Source: Daphnia pulex
Taxonomy: Eukaryota > Arthropoda > Branchiopoda > Diplostraca > Daphniidae
NCBI RefSeq assembly: GCF_021134715.1
Contig: NC_060028.1
Span: forward strand, 2,006,501-2,070,500
DNA: 64,000 bases
Direction: 5' to 3'
Shown: positions 1 to 13,031 of the stretch, piece by piece
Numbering within the stretch: the stretch's first letter is position 1
How the letters are laid out: every line of letters starts with the position of its first letter
Made by a program: the position numbers and the translations under genes
The notes under the pieces: model-generated
Databases searched by the model: none
What the model was told of the DNA's origin: nothing
Seen by the model: the letters and a program-made list of their open reading frames with translations, nothing else

Positions 1-197
1 ACGTGTTTACGAATAATCAGGGTAGTAGCGACACACATTTTCCCATCTAGTATACCGGTAGCAGAGCCTTGAATATTTAGTTTTCAAACCCACGTGCGAT
101 GTATATAGCGTCAAAGCAGGTATATAGCACTTGTAGTTCTTTGTTGTTCTTTAAGGTCGCCCTTTTGTTATTATTCTGAACGACCCTTCGGAGCAAG

Positions 198-204
198 TAT
201 AAAT
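198..204 (+). promoter_or_regulatory. TATA box of the serine protease gene
   Basis: TATAAAT lies about 107 bp upstream of the protease ATG at 311. An ACAGTT resembling an arthropod initiator starts at 231, about 33 bp downstream, so transcription probably starts near 231-233. This is inferred from spacing and sequence only. Confidence 0.5.
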
Positions 205-310
205 GACGGAGGGTCTTACTCAAATTCAAAACAGTTTCACTTCTACAATCGCTCCTGGCAATACGTCCGCTTTTCACTCCTGCCAATAATAACTCTAACG
301 TATTTTAAAT

Positions 311-1460
311 ATGCCGCCGTTCGTCCTGCTCCTGTCGGTTCTTCTTCTACAACTTCAGTGTATCTCCGCATTCATTAACAGTAAATAATTTCCTCTAAAG
401 CTTATTAATGTGACATAAGTGCATGACTTGATAACGAATGTCTTGTGTATTATTTTTATTTAAAGTGGCCGATGTTGATTGCGGCATTGCCGGAAAAAGC
501 CGCACAGCGAAGATTGTCAACGGCGAAGAAACTATCGAAGGAGAATTTCCGTGGTATTACACGAAATGATCAAATAAATTGTAAATTGTGATTCTGACTG
601 CGTATTTGTCCAATCAGGATGGTCTCCTTAGTGGGACTACGTGGCGAGCACCTCTGCGGAGGGGTGTTAATTCACAAGAAATGGGTGTTGACAGCTGCCC
701 ATTGCATCAGGAAAGAAGTTACCCAATTTCAAGTCAGCGTCGCTTGGAATCGTGGCGCCGATGCCAATAGTTTGTCGGACAAAGCGCAAATGTACCGAAT
801 CAATCGAATCGTCAACCATCCTTCTTACGATCCGTCCAAGAGCAAAGTAGCAGATGACATCGCTTTGATCAATTTAGCACAAGAAGCCGCCTGGAATGAT
901 TTAGTAAAGCCGATTTGTTTGCCGGATCCGGACAAGAATACTTACACTGGCGCAATGGCCACCGTCGCTGGATGGGGACATGACAAAAGCGGTTAGTATT
1001 TAATTCTAATTTATTTTATTAATTGTGAATTTTACTTGAATGAGTTGATCCATTTTTTTATTTTCAGGTGGTCGTCACGCAACCAAATTGAGGAAAGTAG
1101 ACGTTCCCGTTTTGGCCAATGAAAAGTGCAAGCAGTGGCTGGAAGAAGGCAAAAAGACGTTGGCCATTTCAGAAACGTCCATGTGCGCTGGCTACGAAGA
1201 AGGCGGCAAAGACTCTTGCAATGTAACATTGATTTGATCGATGTTTATAATACCATTTAATATTTTTCAAATCGAATATGTAGGGAGATAGCGGTGGACC
1301 ACTGATGGTTCAAAACAAGAGCCATCACGTGGCAATAGGCGTGGTCAGTGGAGGCATAGGTTGTGCCCTTCCTCGTCTCCCTGGTATTTACACGCGCGTT
1401 AATAATTACCTGGAATGGATTTCCAAAATTGTTCTGGCGCCGTCACCCGATGCCATCTGA
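311..1460 (+). CDS. Secreted trypsin-like serine protease (S1 family)
   Basis: Five exons join in frame: 311-380, 466-553, 618-991, 1068-1222 and 1284-1460. They encode 287 residues, and all introns are GT-AG of about 60-85 bp. The first ~19 residues ([16 protein letters not shown]) form a signal peptide. A short pro-region with one Cys precedes the activation site [14 protein letters not shown], which has the Ile N-terminus expected after zymogen cleavage. The catalytic triad is visible as LTAAHC (His), DDIALI (Asp) and GDSGGP (Ser). The residue six before the active Ser is Asp (DSCNGDSGGP), which predicts trypsin specificity for Lys/Arg. There is no clip domain. The role (digestion or haemolymph proteolysis) cannot be told. 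A poly(A) signal AATAAA is at 1524-1529. Family assignment is firm and the orthologue is not. Confidence 0.93.
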
Positions 1461-2822
1461 AAGACTGATCTCAATCGCAACTCATTTAGAAAGGTTCTTT
1501 GTGTAAGGCTAATGTATTCGAGTAATAAACATATTGTATTTTTTGTATAGTGTATTTATCTACCAGTAGCTACCAGTCTTTGAATACGTGTATAATTATT
1601 GTCAGACAAGTAAGTTATTAGAAATACCAAGTCGAACGTGATGGGGTCAATCAAGAACGGCAAACATTATCCATGTGATAATTAATAACATGTAAAAGCC
1701 AAAAAATTAAAAAAAATAGCATGACGTCATAATGCATAGTTAAACCTCTTAGTTAGCACTTTACTATAGCTAACAATCAATATTCAGATGGCGGTATCTA
1801 ACAAGTGGATATTTAAATTTACTATGTTGAATGATTATTATAATCATATTTTAAAAATATGGTTTTTAATAATTGTATATCTAACGCCAAATAATCTTAA
1901 TCCGTCAGCTACTTTACGAGAGAAACAGCAAGGCGGTTCTTCTTATAATGGATCACCAAGAAAACCAGCAGACTTGTCACCTTTTTTATTGGGGCTGATT
2001 GGGGTAACAAAAATGGGGTTAAATAAGTGTACCAACACGATGAAGTTTCTACTCACAATTAATTCGTCATGACCCCCTTTTGCTTAAATTTTATAATTAA
2101 GTTAATTTCCCTTTTATTTGAAAGATTGCTGATCTATTCAGACCTCCAGCAGTCCAAATTTCGCCGTTTCCTGTGGAAAATTCTTCGATCGCCTTGAAAT
2201 GAAAATGGGAGTTCAGCTTTACTACCTGACAAAAGTCGCCGAAAGTGTAACACAGTATTGCTCAATACCATACAGGTACGATCTTGATTTTTGACAGTCA
2301 CTGAAAACTATAGCAACTAAGAGACCGTTGCGAATTTTAGGACTTCTGGTTCACTTAATAGTTTGTTTCCAAAAGAAAAAGGTAAAATCAAGATAGTGTA
2401 TAGCTTCCGGGGTCGAAGTAGAACAGGTTTTGCTTGTTGCCTAGGCTGTTTTTCCTTGAACGCGGGTTTTTCATTACAATAAACAACTACTAGCCAAGAG
2501 TTCTCTTAAAAAGAACATGACAATGTCACCCATGTTGTTAAATTCACTTTCACTTTGCGTCCAAGGCATGAAAAAAAAAGGAACTAGATACCACGCCTAT
2601 AAAGTCCTTGAAATGCTGTGCATTTTAAAAAATTTGCATTGTATCTACTGATCGGTAACCATTGGCAAATAATTTATGCTTTTTCGCAATCAAAATAAAA
2701 ATTCAGTAGTGTGGGCTTTCTAAAAAATTTTTATTATTGTCACACTTCAAAATAGGATAGGAATGGAATTATGCACGAATGATAACAATCATTTACAGTA
2801 AGTAGTATGGCCATAGCTTATG
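1461..2822. other. Intergenic, no gene seen
   Basis: After the protease poly(A) signal this AT-rich stretch shows no exon with coding character. An open frame at 1788-2072 encodes 94 residues without recognisable features. TTTATT at 2730-2735 is AATAAA on the minus strand, about 90 bp past the stop of the cuticle gene, and is its likely poly(A) signal. Confidence 0.6.
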
Positions 2823-3593
2823 TTACACAGCGCGCGCAGTCTTGACCTCGTTGAAAAGCTTCATGAATTCCGCTCGAGCCATTTTCACCTCGGGTGTATC
2901 CGTCACAGACTGGGTATAATCGACACTTGGGGCTGATGTCGGAATTAAAAGAACATCACGGTCCTTAACAATTTGATAAGCTGCCAAGTGTTGGGCGCGA
3001 GCCGCAGCTACTTCGAGTGTCTCCGTTGGTGCCACATTGATGAACGACGGGGCCACAGGTAGATGGTCGGAGAAGGCACGGAAGCCTTGGTCATCAGCGA
3101 TGTAAGCGACGATAATCTTCTGCCCCTCGGGACTGATGAACGCCCAATTACCTACCTGATTTCCCCAAGCATCGCGGTAGTTGGTGGCAGCCTGACCGGG
3201 ATGAGCGTAACCGAAACTAGTCTGTCCCAATTCATCCTGCGCAATGTATTGAGTTGCGTAAGTCGCCGATTCGTCATCAATTGATGGGAAATTTTCAGGG
3301 TCCAGCATGCTGTCAGATGACGAGTCATTAGAGTCATCAAAGTGACCCGGATGACCGCCATTGTATCCGGCGGAGTGTCCCGTTACTATTACGGCGCTCC
3401 ATCCCGCATTCCACGGTGATATAAACTCAGAATTGGCGATTGAGATGTATGCCAGCAAGAGAAGAGTTGCAGCCTTAATAAGAAAAAAACAAAGGAACCA
3501 ATTTAAAATTTCGAATAAAAATTTAAAAGAGTTAATTCAAATTTCTTTCTAATTTTACGATCGTTTAGTTGGATCACTTACACAGAACTTCAT
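2823..3593 (-). CDS. Cuticle protein with chitin-binding (Rebers-Riddiford) domain
   Basis: Two exons on the minus strand: 3582-3593 (MKFC, donor GTAAGT) and 2823-3473, joined in phase 0, giving 220 residues. The tiny first exon is typical of arthropod cuticle genes. The joined N-terminus (MKFCAATLLLLAYISIANS) is a clear signal peptide that the second exon alone would lack. A Rebers-Riddiford-type core lies around residues 95-145: GNWAFISPEGQKI, then VAYIADDQGFRA, then HLPVAP. Asp stands at the usual Glu of the Y-x-A-D/E-E-x-G-Y/F motif. Such domains bind chitin in the extracellular cuticle. An acidic Asp/Ser-rich stretch (residues ~48-68) precedes the domain, and the C-terminal third is helical and charged. 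Which RR subclass it belongs to is uncertain. Confidence 0.88.
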
Positions 3594-3675
3594 GCTGATC
3601 CGCCAAGTTTTTGACCGCGTATTCCCACTTCCACTTCACAAGACAGGTTTGAAATTGAATTGTTCGCCGAAACGC

Positions 3676-3683
3676 TTTATATA
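3676..3683 (-). promoter_or_regulatory. TATA box of the cuticle protein gene
   Basis: Read on the minus strand this is TATATAAA, about 83 bp upstream of the cuticle ATG at 3593. A start near 3648 would give a 5' UTR of about 55 nt. This is inferred from position and sequence. Confidence 0.5.
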
Positions 3684-3693
3684 CTCGAATGCT

Positions 3694-5658
3694 ACCTTAA
3701 CCTTCGTACACTCCTACAGGCAGCTAGCTCACGAACGAACTATTCGTAAAACTTTTCCGTGACTCAGGTGTATGCAGCCTTCGAATTCTTTCCTAGGTGG
3801 GTGGAGTCTTGCTAATAGACGGGAGAACCCGAGTTGAAAGGAGTACGTTGATACACCGAGAAAGGTAATGTTACATGTTAATATTTAGCATTTGTTTCCA
3901 TGGCTGTAACCCTCGTTACATCAGGAATCCTGAGAAAAGGGTTGAGTCTGCTACTGCAAATTGATTATTTTAATAACACCCTCAGTAAAAGGTGTGATAT
4001 TAACCGCGAAGAAACGTCCTTAACCGCTCACTTTCACGATTTTTTGAATCCGCGGAATAACAGGAGAAGGGTCATAATTGAATGCGGAAGACTAGTTGCT
4101 TGATTGCGTCACCCAGCAAAAAGTGAAATTTCATCGAGTTAATTGTAGAACTTTTTCCCCCCTTTTTCTACGTTCAACATTACAGTAATTGCGCATAGAC
4201 ATTCAAGAAAATTAGATTTTGATTGCCTTAATTAATATTCTATTTTTACATGCAATAAAAACAAAATAATTTCTTTCTATGGTTAAAAAAACTGAAGGGT
4301 ATTTGGCATTTGTAGTATTTCTAATTGCAATAAAAAATCTAGTTTTTTTTTCTCTCAGTTTTATTATTATTGTTAGGAAATAGTAAATATGAGTCGATTG
4401 CTCTGCATTGGTGTCCTTCAAATCCCACCGCTTGCAGAAAAAAACTACACAATTTTCCTTCTCTCTTCAGATTATCTAACAATTTTTTGCTGATGTTATA
4501 CTATAATATATACTAGTGCATTTCCAGGAGGTAATTACAATTTTACTTATGGTCTTTTTTTAATCTCAGTCGTAAAAAGCGAACACATTCATGAATATAT
4601 AATCCGAAAAATTCTGTGTACCCTTCCAATGTCATATTTAAGCGCTATAAGCATTCGCGTGCACTTGCACCTTAACGTCAGATCTCACGGAAAGTAAATA
4701 GTCTAAACCCACTCTACATGTATTAGACAAGACAATAAAAAAAAACAGCCAGAAATGTACAGAAAAAAGGGTTTACCCTTGAATTCGGGTACAAAACCTG
4801 CTTGTATAATTGGATAGCTACTGTGAATGTCCTACTTTCAAGGGCGACCACTGCAACCAATAAGTTACAACAAATGAGCAAAGTCAATCGAAAGACAAGA
4901 ATGTTGGGTCAGCAGGTAACAATTAACAAAAATGGTTAATTAATTAATATGAACAATCAGCACGAATAGACATCAGCAGTTCGGAACCAATAGATGATGC
5001 CGTGAATTGATAAAGTTCAATCCACTCGTTAAGGTAATAAACCAAACATAACAACATTTTCCCATTTCTTCGTGAAATGGATGAATATTGTAAACATGAT
5101 ACCGTAATAAGTAATAAAAATTCAGATTTTTTTCATGTTATAAATAATAATGGACTGAGAAATTTCGTTCGCCCAAACTATTTTTATATTGTGACCCTGG
5201 CTCGTGTTAAATTATCGCGTCCACATGAACGAATTATCGCGTGAATTCTGTTTATTTCTTTTTTGTCAGAAATTTTGCGTTTTTTTTTTATTAAATGGAC
5301 GAATAAATAGTTAATCCGTCCTTGAGTCTGAGTGGCATTGATTAATTAAAAAATATATTTTTTTTATTATTATTTTTTGTTTAATTTGAAAGTTATTTTT
5401 TTATTCCATAAATCTAAGTTGGCAACGCCATTGATTTGAAAATTTTAAGGGGAAGTGGAAAAAGGCGAAAAGCTAAAAAGCTAAAAAGACTTGTGAAGTC
5501 GTCCGTTGCAGTTTAACTCATCATTTTAATTACATAATCCTTTTCCAGGTTTTATTGCTTGATTTACAAATCAAATGTTAAATTTCAAATGAGGTTTGTT
5601 ACTTTTTTTGGATATTCTAGATCTTTCTAAACCATATATTAAAACTTTTATCTGATTA
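3694..5658. other. Intergenic, no gene seen
   Basis: About 2 kb of AT-rich sequence between the divergent cuticle (-) and oxygenase-like (+) genes. I see poly-A/T runs and no coding exon, tRNA or repeat array. It may contain an untranslated or short first exon of the oxygenase-like gene near its right end. Confidence 0.5.
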
Positions 5659-5691
5659 GATCAGATTGGCCCATGTTTTGAAGTTCATGTG

Positions 5692-8534
5692 ATGGCATTC
5701 CAAGAACTACTGCTCAATGCAATTGGCTATTTGACTCAAGATTCAATGGCATCCAATTCATCTCTTCAGTTCACTTTTAGCCAAATGCTTGATTCAACAG
5801 ACAGCAGATTACCCAACATTATTAATGTCACAGAAGTCGGTGATGTTCATGTACCTGTGTCACTTCTGGTAAGGAAGATTTTCTATATTTTTAATTACAT
5901 TCTGTGCTAATTAATTGATCATGTGTGTCACTTGGTAACTCAGGATGCAGAGAGGTTGAAATTTTCGGCTGCTCCCACATCATTTGGATATGGATTGCAT
6001 AATTTTGTTCAACCACTTTTGCGAACATCTTGGAAAATTGATGCTGAGAAAATTCAGATTCTTTCACTGAAAAATCCATTCTACGAGACAATACAGTCTT
6101 TGATGGAAATCACTCTTAAACGGTCCAGAATCGATGTCGATACTATCGGTGCTGAGGCATGCTTCAAAGAAATGGTGATCTATCAGGCCGGAGGACATTA
6201 CGTTCGTCATCGTTATTTGATGCAAGATCCAGGTTGAAAAAAGAAATTTTTTAAAATATGTTTTCCATTAACTGTAGTTCTGATTTTATGTTAATAGGAC
6301 ATTTCGCGACGATAGTTCTCCAAGTTCCAGTTGAAGGAGGCCATGAAGGTGGCTTACTTACCATTCAGCATCATCAAAACACTCAAGTGTTCGACCACTC
6401 CTCAGACAGTCATCGAAACTTCTATATGTCTGTTGTACATGCCGACAGTGAGCTGGAAATGACGCCAGTTTCGAAAGGTTACAGAATTGAGCTCATATTT
6501 CACATTAAGTGGAATTCCCCTGCTGTTGTATTTTATCCACCTCTACCAGACATTTCGTCCTTCCTCGTTGCCTTGACAAAAATTAGGAAAGACTTTCAAT
6601 GCTGGGCTGAACAAAGGGATCAAGAAGGAGCTCCGAAAATGCTGGTGATAGGCCTCGAACACAGATATGACGCAAAATATCACTCCTTCGGCATGCTGAA
6701 GGGTCAGGATCGTTCTGTTGCTCATCTGATGCGTTCTCATGGCCTGCTGGAGGTTTATTTAGCACTGCTCACCCGAAAAGTGACCGGATCTACTCAACCC
6801 ACCGACTTCAAACTGGAAAGTAGTTCATCGGATGTCCGTTCGAGGCCAAGTAAGAAGATAAATCAGATTCAACGCATTGCCTACACAGTTAGTCATTGGA
6901 TGGGCGTGGACAACTTGGCTGCTCAGTTCCAAGGACTAGAAATCGAATCTCAGACTCAGTTCGTTGGCTCTGTTTTTAAAGCGGGTTCTAAGCCTGATCG
7001 AGAAGAAATAATAAATCATCCGGACAGCAACAGTTTAACCATCACCCGTTGGTACAATCAGTCCGTCTTTATTCTTTGGCCCAAAAGCAAGTCTTTTTAT
7101 TTCGATGTGCGCCATCGCTTTGATCACGTGCTGGAAAGGATGGAGCGTGAACCATTGACGGAGTCGTCGGTTATGTTGACGAAAGTCTTATCGCTGTCGT
7201 CAGAATGGATCAAAACGGGACCAAGAATCTTCCGGATGCTTAACCTCTGCCTTCGCTTCAAAGCCAGCCAAGAAGCCATTCAACTGATGGAAATAATGGT
7301 GAACGAGTCAATCGGAATTCCCAGTGACGACGATGCCCGCCTCATAGCTGAGCTTGAATCCCAGTTACTAGGATGGGCAAGCTGTGAAGAATTGATCAGC
7401 AAACTAATGGCCTGTAAACCAGCAGAGCAAATGGATCACTTTGCTGCTTTGTCCCAAGCCTTGCATGATCGCGGCAGTTTCACTGGTTTCGATGTGGTTT
7501 CCCAAAAAACCCTTGAATTGTTCTTCGCACACGTCAAGTTGTCTCCATTGCTCAACCGATTTACGCTGGCTGCGTGTGTCGACATGCTGATCCGCATTGA
7601 AGAAAATTCCGAATCATCAAATCTGGCAAAACTCAACGAATTTCTTTCCTACGCGGTCCAGTGGAAGATGTTGCAGCAATGTCATTTGATTATCGATATC
7701 GAACACATCAGTCGAAGAAGTCATGTCGGTGTCAACTGTCTATTGTACCTGAGTTTCCATGTTGTTCATAACTTCGATCCTAACGACGAATCGTTGGAAG
7801 ACTGCATAGTGGATCTCGTCAATTGCTTCGCTTGGCTGCCACCCCATGATCCGAATGCACTTCATCTTTTTGTAGAGCGATTGTGTCAACCGGCAGATCA
7901 TTCTAATAGTAACACTCACTTGCTGAAGAAGCTCGTTTCTTCGATTCAGTTCCTCAATTTACCCAGTGACCTGCTACAAGAGCTTCTAGACGCCAGGATA
8001 TCAGAATTGAAATCCCACCAACCTCCAAAATTCACATGGGAGCAAAAGGAAGCACAATTTCTAGGTGCTGAAGAGTTTCCGGAAGTGCTGGCCTTTTTGC
8101 AGTCTCCCGAAAAGGAAATGGTCGTCAAGTCTGCATTCACTCAAATTCAAGAAGCGCGAAATTTTGCCGATACATTTTTTGGAGTAATGGATAACTGTGT
8201 GAAGCTAGCTTACAGTGCTATAGCTAAACCATTAGGATCCGGAAAAACTACGCGTTGTCTGATCGTCAAATCTCGACATCTTTTTCTGGCTCAAAGCGCC
8301 AAATTTAAAGAAGATTGTAAAGAGCTTGATTATTTGCTTAAGCAGCGAGTTGTTTTGGGATTCCTTCCGCTGGATGTGTCGACGATTACGCAAGATAGCT
8401 TTTCAGAATTTGCTTCAACCTTGAAAAGGATTGAGGAGGAAGAAGCTCTCGAGTGTAGCATTGACAACGATAATCTTCCAGCGGCGAAAAAAGTGAAAGC
8501 AATCGGCAAAAGAGCTTCTAGTAGGAAGAAGTAA
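5692..8534 (+). CDS. Large 2-oxoglutarate/Fe(II) oxygenase-like protein, iron ligands apparently lost
   Basis: Exons 5692-5868, 5944-6232 and 6298-8534 join in frame and encode 900 residues. The ATG at 5692 is the first in the open frame. The frame stays open back to an acceptor-like TTAG at 5655-5658, so a further 5' exon is possible. Residues ~60-225 follow the prolyl-4-hydroxylase-type 2OG fold: a conserved lead-in (TSFGYG...RTSWKID), the first metal-site region GGHYVRHRYL, then ATIVLQVP...GGLL, then ELEMTPVSKGYR. In active members the metal site is H-x-D plus a distal His in 'HEV.PV..G.R'. Here it reads H148-R-Y150 and L208, while the 2OG-binding Arg218 is kept. The remaining ~675 residues are helical and unrecognised, ending in a basic segment (KKVKAIGKRASSRKK) that could be a nuclear localisation signal. 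A non-catalytic role is inferred. AATAAA is at 8860-8865. Confidence 0.8.
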
Positions 8535-9272
8535 ATTCAGTCCTTGGTCTTCCTGCGAAAACAAACATTTAATTCGTTTTTATTGTTGAAAAATCACAAT
8601 TTGTTTTTTCTTGTGTGACTAATATTCTTTTCTCTGTTTTGGGGTTTTTCGTTCAATGTGCCGATATCTAACCAAGTCTGAATTTGACGTTATATAGAAT
8701 ACATGATGAATGTTGAATACATTATTTCCTAATAATCAAAGAATGAAGGCCATTCCAAATTTCACCAGAATCAAACATCTCCGGTCAAAATTGATGTCAG
8801 CTCGAAAGTCGCTTACTTAGTTTGTTGTTTCCTCTGTTTGAGTTTCTTTAGTTTTTCAGAATAAAATTCAACCATAATTTTATATATAAGTAGGTCTGTA
8901 AATGTAGACTAAGACTAAACAACATAGTTTATTGTTACACACTTCTTCATTGAGAGATTATGTTCGGTCATCGTTCATTGTCATTCCCAGTTTTAACACG
9001 TTCCTGGATTACTCATATTAACCACGAGTTCAGTTACCGAACATCAGTTTCATGACCCACTTGTTGATGAATGCAACAGGTAAACATAACATGACTATTT
9101 GGGAAATGCGTTAAGATGGAAAAAGAAGTGGGAAAATGAATAAGGGAATAAGGGATAAGGGCTATGCAAAATTAATGAAAATATAGAAGAATAACTTAAT
9201 TACCAGATAAACAATTTGGGAAAAGCGTAATCATTGCGTGGGAAAGCGTGGTCAATTTCTAAAAATAGGAAA
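8535..9272. other. 3' flank of the oxygenase-like gene, no further gene
   Basis: Probable 3' UTR to about 8880 (AATAAA at 8860), then AT-rich sequence with no coding signal up to the tRNA. Reading the minus strand past the tRNA 3' end there is a T run near 9264, expected for an RNA polymerase III terminator. Confidence 0.5.
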
Positions 9273-9345
9273 CGCCCAACGGGGGGCTCGAACCCCCGAC
9301 CCTGAGATTAAGAGTCTCATGCTCTACCGACTGAGCTAGCCAGGC
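9273..9345 (-). tRNA. tRNA-Lys (anticodon CTT)
   Basis: The minus strand folds as a complete 73-nt tRNA. It begins GCCTGGCTAGCTCAGTCGG, which holds the A box, has the anticodon stem-loop GAGACTCTTAATCTC with CTT at the anticodon, and the T arm GGGGGTTCGAGCCCCC (B box). The acceptor stem closes with two G-U type pairs and a G discriminator base. A T-rich terminator follows on the same strand. No intron is present. The stem pairing supports a functional gene. Confidence 0.96.
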
Positions 9346-9657
9346 TTATCTCCACTGGCGTTAACATTAAATTAATCGAAAAATTGGGTAGACCGCCGAT
9401 TTCTTCCAATGATTGGTCTGATATTTATATTTTGTTGATGTTTCACTGGTAAGATGGTAAGAAGTAAGATTTGAATAAGTAATATTATAACATTACTCAT
9501 ATTTCCCTGTACATTTTGTTGGCTATTAATATTTCATAGGTTGATAGACTGTACATGTAAACTTTTACATATCGGTTGCAACGTAAATTAAATGTTACCC
9601 AGTAAATACAAAAATTTAATAAAAAGGTTTTCTGTTTAAAGTGTCGCTTGTTTTCGA

Positions 9658-9731
9658 GCCTCTGTGGCGCAATTGGCTAGCGCGTTCGGCTGTTAACCGG
9701 AAGGCTGGTGGTTCGAGCCCACCCAGGGGCG
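9658..9731 (+). tRNA. tRNA-Asn (anticodon GTT)
   Basis: A 74-nt cloverleaf on the plus strand. It starts GCCTCTGTGGCGCAATTGGC, has the anticodon loop TGTTAAC with anticodon GTT, the T arm GGTGGTTCGAGCCCACC, and the 3' acceptor strand CAGGGGC followed by discriminator G. A T run (9737-9741) follows immediately as the polymerase III terminator. It is divergent from the tRNA-Lys gene, with 312 bp between them. Confidence 0.97.
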
Positions 9732-10031
9732 CAAAATTTTTATTTTTATTCCTGTCCGGATTCCTGCAATTTTTTAAACAGACCCATTTATGGTTATCAG
9801 TTTAACATGCTATCGCTGCATCTGTTTATCAATTATCACCGATTTTTTCCTATCTGGCAGTTAGTCAAAGCATAATGGGGCCACAGAACTCGTCATTGAG
9901 CCGCTAAAGCCTAAAGGTTAATAGGTTTACATAGCAAATAGCTCATTGGCGTTTTTACAGTATACACATATGGTAAATGCGTATCCTGTTTTTAACCAAA
10001 TGTTTTAAACGACATATTAAAAACATTATCT

Positions 10032-10505
10032 ATGGCGAAGCATCACCCAGATTTAATATTTTGTCGGAGACAACCAGGAGTCGGTATATATTTGAACACG
10101 AAATTCTATACGTTTGTTGTTATTCATTATTAACGTCTACTTTTGAACATTTAGCTATTGGCCGGCTGGCTGAGAAGTGTGACGGAAAATGCGTCATCTG
10201 CGATTCGTTAGTAAGACCCTGTACTTTAGTACGAATCTGTGATGAATGTAACTATGGGTCCTACCAAGGACGGTGTGTGATCTGTGGAGGACCAGGTGTC
10301 AGCAATGCATATTATTGTAAAGAATGCACGATTCAGGAAAAAGATGTAAGTGTGTATTTTTTAAAATTATCATCAAAAGCCATTCACATTTGAACAATTT
10401 TTTTTTTCTTTTTAGAAAGATGGATGCCCAAAGACTGTTAATTTGGGGAGTGCTAAAACAGATTTGTTTTATGAACGAAAAAAGTATGGTTTTAAAAAGA
10501 GGTAA
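10032..10505 (+). CDS. PHF5A: PHF5A / Rds3, SF3b-complex subunit
   Basis: Three exons, 10032-10083, 10155-10345 and 10416-10505, join to exactly 110 residues, the length of the animal protein. The N-terminus [17 protein letters not shown], the CxxC pairs ([30 protein letters not shown]) and the C-terminus [14 protein letters not shown] are those of PHF5A. It is a small knot-like protein with three zinc sites that sits with SF3B1 in the U2 snRNP SF3b complex and contacts the branch-point adenosine. It works in the nucleus in pre-mRNA splicing. The family is among the most conserved in eukaryotes, and only a few substitutions are apparent here (for example KDKDG at the last junction). Poly(A) signal AATAAA is at 10626-10631. 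It ends 278 bp before the SelO homologue on the same strand. Confidence 0.98.
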
Positions 10506-10783
10506 CATAGCCTAGGGCTCATCGTCCAAAACAAAATGACATGAAACAAATGATAAGCGCCGTCGACCCGTCGTCTGAATTGACGTAAATGAGTGACAGT
10601 TTACAGTCGCAGAATATTTTTAAGGAATAAATAAAAAGACAAAGTAACGCGTCTACATTTGTTCAAGTGTATCAGTTATGTAACAAAGCTAGTTTTATAT
10701 GCAAGACCTTATAGTCATGAAATAGCAAAATCCGGATCCCAACTCCTATTGACATCTTTGTATTTTCGTTATCTTTATAGTAA

Positions 10784-12775
<1,992 letters not shown>

Positions 12776-12905
12776 GAAGATAAAACACAACAGAAATGAA
12801 TTGACACTCGACATGTTGTTTAAAGTGACTTGATTTTTTTAAATTTCGATCAGCGAATTGTAACATGCATACACGGGAAAAAAAGAAGAGAGATAAGCAA
12901 TACAA

Positions 12906-12911
12906 TTTATT
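12906..12911 (-). other. Poly(A) signal of the GPATCH2-like gene
   Basis: TTTATT on the plus strand reads AATAAA on the minus strand, 121-126 nt past the GPATCH2-like stop codon at 13032. It lies in the 256-bp gap between the two convergent genes, so the 3' UTRs of this gene and the SelO gene may overlap. Confidence 0.5.
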
Positions 12912-13031
12912 GACGGTTATTTGTCGGAGACTAATTCCACCGACCAGCGTTCAAACATGAAGAGCCTTCGGTAACCGATGTGCAAAAAGAATCGTGACAA
13001 TTTCCTTATTATCAGGTCGACACGTTCAAAT

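Noticed and set aside
1788-2072. 94-residue open frame right of the protease gene
   Set aside because: No recognisable domain, no promoter or splice context, and the composition is that of AT-rich intergenic DNA.
3063-3284. Plus-strand frames over the cuticle protein exon
   Set aside because: Antisense shadows of a confident minus-strand gene.
8237-8257. GSGKTT in the oxygenase-like protein, resembling a P-loop
   Set aside because: No Walker B or other nucleotide-binding context near it (about residue 802). Most likely coincidence.
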